Source of the DNA: Druceiella hillmani | Lineage: Eukaryota > Arthropoda > Insecta > Lepidoptera > Hepialidae | Assembly (NCBI GenBank): GCA_039881145.1 | Contig: JAYKKI010000008.1 | Location: forward strand, 30,114,501-30,178,500 | DNA length: 64,000 nucleotides | Direction of reading: 5' to 3' | In this document: one piece after another, positions 1 through 12,859 of the stretch | Position numbering within the stretch: the first letter of the stretch is position 1 | Layout of the letters: each line of letters starts with the position of its first letter | Notes under the pieces: generated by a model | Seen by the model: only the letters and a program-made list of their open reading frames with translations | Told to the model about the DNA's origin: nothing | Database searches by the model: none | Translations under genes and position numbers: made by a program

Positions 1-900
1 TTTACACAATATAAACTTAGTATTTTTTTAAGTTTGTACTTTTTTAACATACAGATAACGTAATGGATTTTGATGAGCAAGCAAGCGTGTTTACGATTCC
101 GTTAATGCAAGCTTGTGTTCTATAATATAAAAGGTTTAGACTTTCCTAAATATTAATTCTGACATTTGCAAAAGTTTATTTTAAATGCCATGAAAAAAAA
201 ATGTATGGTAAATGTCAGTCAGCGACGTTCAAAAAGTAACATTAGCACTTTTTTAAGAAGCCACATTCTTTTGTATCAAACCTAATTAAAATTAAAATCA
301 TGGAGAAGGTGACATCCTTAAAATAATTTAAGGCAATATTAATTTCGTAAAAAGTAGCAATTTGCTTGAGTTTAATTTTGTCAGTCTTTGATCATCTCTA
401 TTGATGTTAGTTTACCGACATGGAACCATTCAAACTGAATGTGATATAAACACAGGCAAAGCAACTGCGTGGTCAAGTTATTACTTTCCCCAGTTCTTCA
501 TTCCAGAGACTGAATATTGTGTAATCGCATCGATAAAAACTGCATATCTCTTATTGGTCTGGAATATGGTCAAAGACATAGGCACAAATTTTTAAGTAGA
601 TTCTGTGTAGGTTCTTAAAGATATTTATTTTTTCACATATTAATTCATATATGGTGTATGATTTTGAAGTAAAATTACGTCTTATTCACGTAAAAATTTC
701 ATTAGTATTAAATAGAGATTACTTCCAAAGCATAATGCAACGAAAATATATTCCGCTTTGAACATTAAGTGTCCAAGTTAATTAATAATAACGCGGTCTT
801 TAACCTAGACTGTACAAAGAATTTGACATTTTTAATAACAGACTAAATAAAAACACATCCTATTTTATTTATTGTCTTTAAGTATTTAAATATATATATA
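1..900. other. AT-rich intergenic or intronic stretch
   Basis: No gene, domain, tRNA or repeat structure was recognised here. The only open frame of note (401-595, 64 codons) has no recognisable motif and is the size expected by chance in AT-rich DNA. Confidence 0.6.
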
Positions 901-958
901 GTTGATACATATGGGGGACTTATTGCTACGAGAACAATCTCTTACAGCCAACCCAAAT
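901..958 (-). mobile_element. 3' tail fragment of a tRNA-derived SINE
   Basis: About 55 bases match the 3' part of the SINE at 35.4 kb with few differences. They share the ACATATGG/CGGACTTATTGCTACGAGA region followed by CAATCTCTTACAGCCAACC. On the minus strand this is the tail of the element (TAGCAATAAGTC core), so the copy is severely 5'-truncated and the tRNA-like head is absent. 5' truncation is normal for elements copied by target-primed reverse transcription. Identity rests on comparison inside this window only. Confidence 0.65.
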
Positions 959-1037
959 ATAACCCGAAACATATCTAATGGCGCGTTTAGATGGGTGTTA
1001 TAACGTTCTGATGGCAAGTCGTGTCATGCTCGGTCGC

Positions 1038-1105
1038 ATTGAAAACAAAAAAAAACGTCAGAATGAGTAGTCATGTCTCATTCTGACGTTTTTTTTGTTT
1101 TCAAT
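1038..1105. repeat. Inverted repeat, 29-bp arms
   Basis: The arms at 1038-1067 and 1077-1105 are complementary around a 9-base loop. They differ only by one A/T in a homopolymer run. The arm core is CGTCAGAATGAG. The near identity suggests recent origin, or a foldback relic of a transposon. No TIR, TSD or coding sequence was seen around it. The bases just upstream (about 1003-1035) resemble 53.25 kb. Confidence 0.75.
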
Positions 1106-1130
1106 TCGTTCTAATAAAAATATTAATGTT

Positions 1131-1190
1131 TCACATGTACCAGGCATTCCATGAAAAGATGTTTCTTCACATCTACCAGGCATTCCATGA
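1131..1190. repeat. Two-copy direct repeat containing ACCAGGCATTCCATGA
   Basis: A 24-base unit occurs at 1131-1154 and 1167-1190 with one mismatch (36-bp spacing). A diverged version (CAGGCGTTCCATAAGAG) occurs near 53.61 kb. The unit therefore probably belongs to a dispersed repeat family shared between the two regions. Confidence 0.6.
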
Positions 1191-2553
1191 CGTCCAAAAT
1201 GTTTTTTTAAGTAGACCAAATTTATACAGGAACAAGTGTTATTATTTTTATATTATGTACGAATATGTAAAATTCAAATTGCATATTAATAACTGAAGTG
1301 CGAATACGTGAATATTCTAGCGATAACGAAAAAGCCAAACGTCTTTTATTAACGAACAATTTCACTACATGCAAAACTTTCGTTTTTCAATTAAATATAA
1401 AAAAATTACACGCTCAATTAAAAATGAAACTTCGATTTCAGTTAACTTCCCAACTCGTTAATGAAGCGACACGATAAATAAACATCGATCAAATCGATAA
1501 CGGATTCAGTAAAATCGACCGTAAAAAATGTTAATTCAGCCGATCCAGTTTTACAACTCATTAAATAAGAGACCGTATACACGCTGAACTTTCATTAGCC
1601 CGTCCGGTTGCGGTCGAGTTTATTCTCAAACATAAAGTACATGAGTACAGTGCAGCGCTTCGGTAAATCCGGAAGCAAGGACGCCGAATGAGGCCGGCGC
1701 TTACAGCCGACAGACACGCACGCCTCTATATCGATTTATTTCGACGTCGAAGATAACACTCGTGATGGGGAAACGAGTTGGCTTAGGAAACTTTCAGAAA
1801 CTTCAATGACTTTAGTTGGTAGTTCGCATTGTTAGAGAACAACTTTTCTATCAATTAATTCGAATCACAAAAGTCATATATTGTACTGCGGCAATTACGT
1901 GCCAGTTAGACGTTCGTTATTGATACTAAATCCATAGAGACATTTATTTGGAAAAACTTTGAGAGATAATGGCAGAAACGAACGATTAGGATGAATTTTC
2001 TGACGAAGATCTGCTAAAATGCGTCGGTCATTTAGATCTAATGAGGATATGCTCGTCGCGATTTATTTGCGTACTTCCAAACTTTGGGCAACAGCCAGAG
2101 ACAACGTAAGGGTTAGAAAAATGATGGAAAAAATTAGGAAATTTATATAATTTAATATGTTGCATATATTAGAAAATGTTTTATCCTTTAAAAAAGTAGA
2201 AAAATAACACGTTGTAGCAGGCAAGACAATGCCTTTTGCAGTAACTGCCAAAACCATCTCTTAAAACGTATCTGGTCCAAACAAATTTACAGTATTATAA
2301 AAATGCAGTCTCCCATAAAGTGTTGACAAAATTTAATTGCAAGGTAATGTTTAAAAGATAAGCGTGCATTAGGAATTTTAAACCATCTATTCTAAATAGG
2401 TAACCAGTTTCGATTAAAAACATTGAAACACCACAATAAAACAGTTTTTATATTCCTTAATAATTAATCAGAATAGAGCCAATTTACTTTGCATATGTGG
2501 ACGCGCTCCAACAACTTGATATTTAGTGCTCTTAGGATCAATAAACCAAACGT
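1191..2553. other. No gene seen
   Basis: Unique-looking AT-rich sequence with a moderately GC-richer patch near 1600-1760. A short frame at 1970-2107 could read as an acidic N-terminus, but it carries an in-frame stop and matches no family I can name. Confidence 0.5.
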
Positions 2554-2579
2554 ATAACGCTAAACTTTCTTAGCGTTAT
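2554..2579. repeat. Small hairpin, 10-bp perfect stem
   Basis: ATAACGCTAA (2554-2563) is repeated in inverse as TTAGCGTTAT (2570-2579) around a 6-base loop. No function is implied. Confidence 0.6.
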
Positions 2580-2807
2580 GCGGTGAGTTAATGCTTGTAA
2601 CTTCAGCAAATAAAGCCCTTCATTGCTTCGCAGACCGTACGACATCTAAACGGGCAGTAAATCTAAAACAAGCCACTCGGCCGGGAAGAGATTGCGTAAC
2701 TGTGTTTAGAGTCGCATTGACGCAATGCGAACAGGGCAATTCAGGTGTTCATATTCCTGCTTCTATCCCTTGATTTACGAACTGTCGCCTCAAATTGTAA
2801 TACAATA

Positions 2808-2867
2808 AATAATACAATATAAAGATAGTGAATAATACAATATAAAGATAGTGAATAATACAATATA
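2808..2867. repeat. 23-bp tandem repeat, 2.6 copies
   Basis: Units starting AATAATACAATATA lie at 2808-2830 and 2831-2853, with a partial third at 2854-2867. The copies are identical over the shared part, so the expansion is recent or conserved by slippage. Confidence 0.85.
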
Positions 2868-5800
2868 ATGCAGCGTGTCGAAGTAAATTTCAGCATCATT
2901 TTAGAGTTATTCCGACAGATTATTACTGAAAAAAACAAAACTTCAGTTATGTGAAAGTTAATTCGCGGAGCTGGTATTCAAAGTTCTCTTATTGGGAAAA
3001 AATATTAAAACGATAATTATACAGTTTATTAATTATTTTTATAAAACTTTGCTCGTTCTATGATTGTTATTTGTACATGAGCAAAAATATTGAAACCTTA
3101 CATTCTTCCGTCTGAAATAGGAAAACATAACGATCTCTAGAAAATGTCTTGAGAAAGTACCGTTTTGATATATCTTCGATTACTTCTTTTATTATGACAT
3201 TATCAGAGAAAGATCAAAATATACAAGTTATAAAGAGCTTCGAATAAAAAAGCCATTATAGATGATCTCGCGACTTACTCTGCAATTCAAACACCTAAGA
3301 TAAATTCACGTAAAGCGACTAGAAGTAATCCCTGTTCTTAACTGATTATGTGCTCGTGGTTTTAGAAACTACAAAACTTGCCGAGTAACGGCGACAGCTG
3401 ACAAAATTTACGTAAGTTTTTAAAGTTTCCTAATATTGTACAGAGAAAGTCACTTCTAAGGTAAATTTCACAAAAATAAACTTATGGGGATATGTCTACT
3501 TTTGAATTTCTAAATGATTTTACTAACGAATTATACGACGGGGTGAAACGTCTTTGGATTTTACGATATCTTCATCAATCATGATTCATTACAGCTTAAC
3601 CATTATGGTTTTTAATTTTTTCTAACCGCTATTTAAGGTAAATTAGAACGTGCATTATAATATAGTTCAAATTCCTAAATGGATAAAATTGTCCCAATAC
3701 TTAAAAAATGGCGGTAGTTCAAAGGGTAAACAAATTAGCTAAAAATTCATCTTATAACCAAAATACACAAATTATACATGGTAAAAAATAACTTTTAATA
3801 CAATACAACTTTGCTTGTCCAAACAATTTTTTTCTAATACTTGTATTCCCCCGTACACGCCAAAAACACACGTATACGCCCAAACATAATAACACTTATG
3901 GCATTTCGATAAGACTTAATTTCATTTTCATAAATATTTAATTCGGAAACGGTATATTTGATTCTATGTTTTAGTGCATGCTTTAAGAAAAATCTCGTTA
4001 ATTAATATTAATTTTTAACCATATGGCTTAGGTAGGTACGTCCTCCAATCTAGATACATAGATAACATCTTAACTACTTTGTAAAATTTCTACTAAAAGA
4101 TGATACCTACTATGTCATTTATATAATAAAATATAATTTTAATCTTATTAAAAAACAAATTTAGTTTTTGCTGGAAGTCAATTAGATGTCGCTGTATTTT
4201 ATTTTTGTATTTTTTACGAAATTTATTTCGCGAACTAAAGTGCCGATTCAAAATGGATTTTTGGGTAACGCAATTCCAAATTACTTGACCCTCGTACACT
4301 GTTTCGTTACAAAATACCCCTTTCCATCTGGCACTTGCTATCCGGTTATATTATCTTTAAAATTGTTCAATCGAATAACAAATACTTTTCTTGGAAAATC
4401 TAAAGCAATATTTTTCTGGGCTTTGAAAAATATTACTAACAGTAGAAGAGAAGAGGAAACAGGACCCTCAGAAGGATCAAATATTTTTGTGAATGTTATA
4501 AATCATTCCGTACCAAACTATGTCATTTAAAGACGATTATAGTATAATTATGGAATACCAAAAAATATTCGTCAATGTATATCGTTTACCGATTTTAATC
4601 TATACAAAGCAAATGTCCACCTGAGAAATTTCACGCGGAGCTAATTTTCTATAACATCAACCTATTTTAAGTCATCACTTATATCATAAACGATGACAAA
4701 ACAGCACGTTACTCTTAAATATTTTCATCGTAATATAATCGCAAACGTTGCAGAGGTTAACACGAAATCAAAAATTATATCCGGTGAAATTTACCTAACA
4801 TATGAATATATACATAAAGCAAATTTATTTCAAACGTACGAATCCATCTTTTGGGATTAATTGTGATTATTTTGTTAACGATCGACATCCGACCTGTATG
4901 TTCCGCGTCAGTACGTGCCGGCAGGTAGATACCCATCACACGACACCGTTACGATACCGTTACGGATCACACGCTCCGGGCATTCGTTTACCCAGCGACC
5001 CATATAGATAGCGCGGATGTGAGTGTAGGAAGCGGAAGGGATGGTCGCAATGCAGGTAGCAGTTGCTTCATTATATAGCACGATTCATTACGTACTCACC
5101 GCTGACGGTAGCAAAAGATAAAATATGAATTATTGTTCTTTTAACGTTTACGTTCGTAGTTTATACACACAAACGTGAATTAAAATTTCCCGCAATTGTC
5201 AAAAGAATATACGTCATAATGACTAGAAAAATCGTTAAAAAGAACCTGGAATCTAATCGGTTGTAATAAAACACATTATATAAAAAACCGTTCTGGCATA
5301 AAAGATTATTAGAATAAGAATATTTAGTTTTCATAGTTGGATAATAAAAGCTTAATTACTCCCACATAAATAATTGACAAATAGTAAAACATTCAAAAAA
5401 ATAATAAAAGTTGATCGCGAATGAGTTACTTTTAGACTACAAAAGACACTTTTAGCCAAAGAAACGTAACGCCCAAATGAATATTTTATTTAGGATTATA
5501 TTATTAAATTATATAAATCGATAAACTCATCAACGTAATATGAAGCTAACGTCAAAACATAGGCTTACATAACGGATATATAAATACATTGATATTTATA
5601 TACATATAAGCAATCTTTCACATTTAAGATAACGAAATTAAACCTCAATTGAGACAGCAATCAAAAACTCACTAATAAGCAGTAATAGGCAATATTAAAT
5701 TATTAGGTAACCTCAACAACTACAGGCAGACGTATCTAGATTAGATGGTATACCTACCTAGAGACCGTAGGTATGGGTAACAGGTGAGTCACTCGATCAA

Positions 5801-5993
5801 AAGAATCAATACAGTGCGCTGATTCGTTAAGTAAACGAGTCCCTTGAAATCTTATTGATTAATTTCACTTAAAATTGTTTCAGGACGTTTCGGTATAACA
5901 AATAATGTATGGGTGGCTTGCGGCTTGCATTCAACCAATAACATAGTGACGTAAATTGATTTTTAACTCTTTAGTGCGCATTTAATATTCGTA
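2868..5993. other. Long stretch without recognised genes
   Basis: AT-rich sequence. The open frames of 114 codons (4186-4530, plus) and 69 codons (4802-5011, plus) have no recognisable domain or signal of coding use. 4880-5090 is richer in GC and CpG, with a short CCGTTACGATA-type duplication, and could be a regulatory patch. Nothing else could be supported. Confidence 0.5.
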
Positions 5994-6410
5994 TTAAGCG
6001 CATCCCTTTCTATATCGTAAAGAATAACGAAAAGAGATTGGAAAACACTTAATCCGTCATATGTTAGGTAGATACTTTATTTTCTTTCTCGTAATGAATT
6101 ATGTAAAGTGAATAACATTTACGGAATTATTTTTTGCATTAAGTGCATCCCTTTCCATATCTTAAAGAATAACGAAAAGAGATTGGAAAGCACTTAATCC
6201 GTCATATCTTAGGTAGGTACTTCATTTTATTTTTCGTAATGAATTATGTAAAGTGAGTAACATTTACGAAATTTGTTTTTTGAATTAAGTGCATCCCTTT
6301 CTATATCTTAAAGAATAACGCAGAGAAAATGGAAAGCTTAATCCAGCGTACATTAGGTTAGCTTCATTTTCTTTCTCGTAATGAATTATGTAGAGTGGGT
6401 AACATATATT
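5994..6410. repeat. Tandem array, period 145-146 bp, three copies
   Basis: Units begin at about 5994, 6139 and 6285 with TTAAG(C/T)GCATCCCTTTC. Each contains CTTAAAGAATAACG, CACTTAATCC and CGTAATGAATTATGTA. The third unit is the most diverged and has small deletions (GGAAAGCTTAATCC). The length is in the range of satellite or nucleosome-sized repeats. No relation to the array at 7.4 kb was seen. Confidence 0.9.
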
Positions 6411-7358
6411 ATATTCGTAAACCCACTAGAATCTTGTTATTAGGAACTTAAATTAAAATTAAGTTAATATGACATAGTAATAATACAAATCTATAGTTTT
6501 ATAGCTATCGCAAAGCCATAATATAAATGTGTATAGATAAAAATAAGAAACAAAACTTTAAAGTAGCTTTCTGGAAAACAAACGGTGTTAATTTTTGAGT
6601 ATTGATTTATTTTTCGACCTGAATGTAAGAAGTTTCCACGATTGAACGATTTCAGCACCTCATGTCCATTACCAAACAAAAAATGTCAACCTGTACACGC
6701 AGCATAATTATAAACCGCCCCATACGTTCATAACATGACACAATACCAAATCGTATTAGCTCCCGTCGCATCCTGATGGCGCAATGCCGACGCAAAGCGG
6801 ACGTCCGGGCAGCACGACCTCGAGGGTGCAAGATATGGGTGGTCCATATAACACTACCCCGTACCCGCATTAAGTTCAATTACACACACCTGAGTTTATT
6901 TATTTTATTGATAAATATTGTTTTACTTATAGCATGTAACAATTTCAATTGATACTTCCACGTACGTTTTGCTGAATTAAATATCTTGCGATGTGCATTA
7001 TTCGACTGCCGGTGTTGTAATCCCGTTTTGCAGGTCGTAAACAATTCAATAATTTATATAATTTTATTACGAAAGTGATTCTTTGCACTAATACTTCCGT
7101 AAGTTGAAGACAACGTCATCATTTTTAACGTTGGTGAAATTTAAAATAGTTAAGATAATAAAGAAGTACAAAATAATCCGGAGCCATATCTATCTGCACT
7201 ATCTTGTAACTAAGATACTTGTTTATATACCATTTATATAAATCAAAATGAATACTCGACCAATTTTATGGACTATTTCTTTACGCTTGTTGAATATGTG
7301 TATACGATGCTAAATGTGATACCAGAATGACATTGAAAGTCCTATAAATGATCATTTA
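6411..7358. other. No gene seen between two arrays
   Basis: AT-rich spacer with a GC-richer patch at about 6760-6870. Two short minus-strand frames (62 and 75 codons) overlap here and match nothing recognisable. Confidence 0.5.
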
Positions 7359-8056
7359 GCTTAAAACATTGAAAAAAACTAAAGCGTAATTTTTACAATA
7401 AATCGAAACAGAAAAAACTTTTTAATGAAGTTTCAGAAAATAATGATTCGTATTTTGGTCTCAGAAAATAATGATAAACTTCGAGTAGCAATTGATAATA
7501 AAGTTCTAACCACTGCTTAAAATAAAGTGTAAATTTTTACAATAAATCGGAACAGAAAAAAATGTTTAATGAACATTCGCTATTAAATCGACTAGAAAAT
7601 AATGAATAACTTCGAGTAGTAATTGATAGTAAAGTTTAGATCCCGTGCCACTGCTTAAAATAAAACGTAAATTTTTACAATAAATCGGAACAGAAACAAA
7701 TGGTTAATGAACATTCGCTATCGAATCGACTAGAAAATATTGATTAACTTCGAGTAGCAATTGATAATAAAGTTCTAACCCGTGCCAGTGCTTAAAATAA
7801 AGTGTAATTTTTCACAATAAATCGAAAAAGAAAACAATTTTTTAATGAAATTTCGCTTTCGTCTCGACTAGAAAATAATAATTAACTTGGAGTAGCAATT
7901 GATAATACAATTTTACCTCGTGCCGCTGCTTAAAATTTTACAATCGGAACAGAAAAAAATGTTTAATGAACATTCGCTATCGAAACGACTAGAAAATAAT
8001 GATTAACTTCGAGTAGCAATTGATAATAAAGTTTAGTCCGCGTGCCACTGCTTATA
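7359..8056. repeat. Diverged tandem array, period about 138 bp, five copies
   Basis: The word CTTAAAA marks unit starts at about 7359, 7515, 7653, 7790 and 7928, and the last unit ends at about 8056. Each unit has TTTTACAATAAATCG, AACAGAAA, GACTAGAAAATA and CTTCGAGTAGCAATTGATA. Spacings are 156, 138, 137, 138 and 122, so the first unit is longer and the last carries a deletion. Divergence is clearly higher than in the 39-kb duplication, so this is an older array. Confidence 0.9.
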
Positions 8057-8469
8057 GCTGATATAATGAACTCAAATATATGTAATAGTATTCATCTCAG
8101 TGACGTTATTCGAAGACGGATCAATGCTTTGTAGCTTATGTTGCTTTTTTAGAAAATAAAAGATATCACGTAGTAAAACCCTCCTTCACCAAGACATTTA
8201 ATTTCCACCTATTTTGGAAAATTAACTCGCCTACAACCCTACAACGTATCATAGGGCTTTTATATATTTTATATAATTATGGATATATTTTGTGATATTA
8301 GTTTCATGAGCGCAAGTGAAGCTGTGGCAGCTTCCCAAAAAAACCATGGAAAGACCTTTAAAGTGAAGTGGTTCCAGCGCTTTACTCAATATTTCCGACG
8401 GATGCAACAGGTGATTTTATGTAACAGGTGATTTTATTAATTATTCTAGTTTTACTTTTGAGAATTTAA
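8057..8469. other. No gene seen
   Basis: AT-rich spacer between the 138-bp array and the dispersed repeat. Nothing recognisable. Confidence 0.5.
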
Positions 8470-8832
8470 AAACTGTTAGTATTAGGTATTTGACTAATTT
8501 TTATTTTAATCATAATTTCAAGAGTTATAAAAGAGCCGAATATAGAGCCGTATCGTTATAAAATATACCGAGTTATAAAAGTTTAAATTTAACCTTTAAA
8601 GAAGGATAATACTGTGTTGTGAGGTCATTTTTAATATTGCACATTAGATTCTACGAGAGGAAGAGACAGAGATATACCCAACTCTATCCGTATCTTCAAA
8701 TTTAGAAGCCTACAACTGGCTTATTTTTCAATCAATTTTTGAATTTTTTTCAAGACTAGTTTTTAATTAACTTATATTTCACAATATTGTACGAAAAATA
8801 TCAAAATTTAGAATGAGTCAACTACCATATTG
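8470..8832 (+). mobile_element. Dispersed repeat A, copy 1 (unclassified)
   Basis: This approximately 360-base segment is matched in inverse orientation at 61397-61765. Shared words include GGTATTTGACTAATTTTTAT near the left end, TGTGTTGTGAGGTCATTTTT in the middle and TTCACAATATTGTACGAAAA near the right end. Divergence is about what an old transposon pair would show, with several indels. No terminal inverted repeats, target duplication or coding potential were found, so the class is unknown. Confidence 0.8.
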
Positions 8833-11800
8833 CCCATGTAACATTCTAAGTAACAAGTACTCGGTGCCATAAAACGCATTGTTAACACATAAAAAATATA
8901 ATAATTCATCGTACAATGTTGAAATATAAATTTAAAACAAAACAATCAATAATAAAAATAAATATATCAAGTAATAGAAATGCACTTTGTTGACGGTTTC
9001 ATGATGCAAGTGATGAAAATACGAATTACCATTTAATAAAGTAATATCTTCCTTGTGTCCGATAGAAAGCAAACAGGTACGTATCAAACAAGATTTCGCG
9101 TAAAAAAACAAATAATCCGTAGCAGATCGATAAGATTTTTAACTCTTTACTAGTTTAGCAAACTGTCAAAATTCTTTATAAGTTTCGCTGATATATATAA
9201 TAAAACTCGCGACATAATAAAGCGCGAGATTTATTTTCAATTGCGATGATTTACTTTTAATTGCCCATTCTCGTTAACTTTTATTAACAATTCAAACTTT
9301 AATCGCATACGCGTACTGCCGCTAAACGTTAAGCATTAATAAAGATAACATTAGCATTAAGCAAAGATCATAAAAGATAGCCCCATTTCTAAATGAGTAA
9401 GAAGACGTAAGTGATCTTATTATAAGACGCCAGATGCGTATTATGTATAGGATTAGTATTCGAGTCATGTAAACCAGTCAGCGGCCAGTTTATATTGACA
9501 TGCCCATATTAGCGCATTCGCGGCTGACTGCATTTACTTAGACGGTCGGTTATAATACGTAATGAGTTTAGAAACACAAGTATGCGGAACATAACGCTAA
9601 ACTTGACCGCTAAGTACTTCCTGTCGTAAGACGCCTACCGCCTACGCGTACCTTCCTACTCGAAAATGTCAATCATCTCTCTTTACGGCTATATACGTCA
9701 CGAATTCTGTACCAAAATAGACCTCACTTACAATAAGATTCTCAAGGCGTAAGAGCACTTATGGGACTTACACTGTTATATCACAATTAATTAAGATTAG
9801 GAAGTTATACAATAAATTTACAATCTTCTGCACTAAGCCATAGCTGTTAGTCTGTTTTGTCATAATAATTAAATAGAAAATCTTCTTCGTAATAATATGG
9901 CAAGATAATAATCATTTCCTATTCAGTTAAGATGTATATTTTCAGAGTTAAGATACACAAAGCGAAACGTCTATTTATACTTGTTCAGCCTAAACTCAAA
10001 ACTTACTGAACCAATTTAGTTTGGGTTTTTGTCACTATACAGAGTACTTCTGGAGATTTAAAAAAAAACATTCATAAAACATTTACTTCATTTCAAATTT
10101 GTAATATAAGCACATGACTGTTAATCAAAAACTAGTAGTAATCTTATTTCTTAGTATTAGGCAAACTAAGAATGGCACGCATCAAAATGGCATCAAGAGT
10201 TTCATTTTTTTTTCAATTTTCATATACTCCTTTATTCTATAATATTTTTAGATATATCCTTCACATATATACCATTTTGGTCACTTTGTAATAAATTACT
10301 TGGACCATACAAGCAATTGTTAAATAAAAAACTAACATTGCTGTAATAACTTATTCGACAAACCCAACGACAGTTAAGTCGAGAGCAGTAATTAGAAACG
10401 AAGCCAAATTAGAAAAAAGCCTATTCAGCATTCGCACCGAAGGCTACGTGAAGACATCAATGGGAATTACTTTCACTCGTGATTGCTTGCGGAAACGTAA
10501 TTTATAGTACGAAGCGATGCTTTTAAAATGTTTACTTAGTTCGCCGCTATTCGTGAATAGAGTTAAATCTAACGAGATAATTTCAACGCGGAGGATTTTC
10601 TAATTCAGGTTGTTAAACCACGAACCCAAATTAAGTATCTAGTAATAACATTTTTAGAACCTGACTTTTTTGCAATTACATATATTCCACGACTATATTC
10701 CTTTATTCGAAAGTAAACCAGTTTCTTATTTATTCCGACTTAACAATTTAAAATATTTTTTACCGAGAATTATTAAATCAGATCCCATAATTAACCTTCT
10801 AAACTCAACTGATAAAGGTCTTGGGGAAGCCATCATTTTAATTACACGTGAACTCCTTTTTGGATTATTTGCAATAAATGATCTGACTTCACCTGCAACT
10901 TATGTCAGTGAGTTGTAGAAATCTTCAATAGACTAATACAACACAGATATAGCGGATGATAGCCGTAAAGCTTTGGAATATTTATAATGTTTCATAGGAC
11001 ATTATCGAGTAATCTCACTGCGACTAAAAACGTCTAGGCTAGGTATCACTGATTTTTCAATATTAAAAAGCCTATATTGATTTAATAGTATCTTCCGTTG
11101 GATATAAATTATCATATTTAAAGGTTTCGTCTCTTCTGATCTCATTTTTTTTCCTGTTGTCATTCTTTTTATGATAAAAAAGCTATTTGTTTTCACTCTC
11201 GAACGTTGTGTTATACTTTATAGCTAGTTATGCCTGCGACTTCCTTCGCCTGAAATTCGGGATAAGAAAAGTTATTAAGAAAAATGTAAACTTTATCATT
11301 TCTCTATGTTTCTTTTGTTTATTTTTACAATATCTATGCGTGTAAAGTTTACTAAAAACGCTCATAAATGGCGTTGGTAGTACCAATATCGTAATATTTA
11401 CCAAGTTAAGGTTTTTTAAACTGTGAGATATCCAGATAACAATTATTTTATATGTTGCCTGAGGATATAAACAGACTATTACCATACGAAATTTCATTAA
11501 AATCCATTTAATAGATTTAGCGTGATTGAAGAACAAATTAAAACAGACAAACAGAGAGACAAAAATTTTAAAAACAGGTTTTCTAGCTTTTATTATCATT
11601 CTATACGATAAACCAATAAGTATGAATGCCGGTTATTTACCTTATTATATTTCCTACAATATTTATTTATCGCGTTATTAATTGCTAAAATGGTATTTTA
11701 TGTTGGCGCCTAATCTAAGAGGTTTAACAATATCATTTATAACGTATAAGCACGTCATAATGGAAATACCAGTGCCGCTTTCCTCGAAATTTGTAACTAA

Positions 11801-12813
11801 TTGTAGAGTAAAACAGACAATTTCTTGGAAGAATATCAATATTTTATGTATCACAAATCAAAGCTAAATAAAAGCGTATATCACACGTTTCAACTAGCAA
11901 TTGTGAACACAAAAAATTGTTGATTAAAAAAGACGATAAAAAAACCAAAGCAAATAAATGTTTAGTAGTTAATATTTTTTTCTGAGAGATCAGTAAAACA
12001 TGGTAATAAAATGATATTTAAAAAAGTGTTTTTCTGAATTGTGGTTTCGAATTATCCTTTAAGTGATTCATCTTTTATTTAGTTTACTACACCCCCAAAT
12101 ACACTCAATATTGAACACTCATACACGCAATTAATGTCCCACAACACGAACAGGTGAAACGACAGAATACCCAAGCAGTCTCTAATATAGGTCAAACGGC
12201 ATAACGATGCTCACAACGAGCTAACAAGATGCGAGCCATCTGCGCATTAACGCATAATTACGTTCAACAACGCATCACGGGCCCGAACGGTCGTTTTATG
12301 CGCCACACTAAGGTATACTCCATTCCCGAGAGTTAATACTTCCTGCCGTGAATTAGTGAAGAGCTGCCGCGAAGAGCGACATTAACGCTCGCAATGCCGC
12401 AACATTAAGTGAAAGTATGTCGTAATAACATTATTATATACTATTAATAAACATGGTACGATTGTATATTTACCGCATCGAGGTCGTCCATATGGGCATA
12501 TTACGCTTGTTCACTCACCTGTAACAAGAAACAAAAAATCGATTACAGCAGAATGCATCCAAAACGTCAAAGCATATGCAAGTATAGATATTCTTTACTT
12601 TAGGAATATATAATCAAGCATCGTAGATTAACCGTAACTTCATCTTTAGCAACGTGGTGGATATATGTTTTTCTTATCCCACCCGTAACATTCCCTTTTT
12701 TTAGAAACTACAGGTCGTTTGAACATATTAGTTGCATTAAAAGTCAGCATTAGAGATATTATGTATGCTTTATGACTCCCAAACTGTAAGAAATATAAAA
12801 AAACGAGTGTGTG
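8833..12813. other. Long stretch without recognised genes
   Basis: About 4 kb of AT-rich sequence. The longest frames (10670-10918 plus, 11228-11599 minus) are hydrophobic or lysine-rich translations typical of AT-rich non-coding DNA. 12130-12420 is less AT-rich and enriched in CpG and TTAACG/CGTTAA words. It may be a regulatory patch, but no specific element could be named. Confidence 0.5.
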
Positions 12814-12859
12814 AGTTTTACTTCAGTCGTGTGGTCTAAAACACGACTGAAGTAAAACT
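12814..12859. repeat. Perfect 19-bp hairpin
   Basis: AGTTTTACTTCAGTCGTGT (12814-12832) is followed after an 8-base loop by its exact reverse complement (12841-12859). The stem has no mismatch and complementarity stops abruptly on both sides. A perfect stem with a short loop is less like an animal pre-miRNA, which usually has bulges and a longer arm, than a recent palindrome from replication slippage or a foldback relic. Confidence 0.8.

Noticed and set aside
1970..2107. Acidic frame starting MAETND (plus strand)
   Set aside because: An in-frame stop follows the sixth codon, it is short, and it matches no family I can name.
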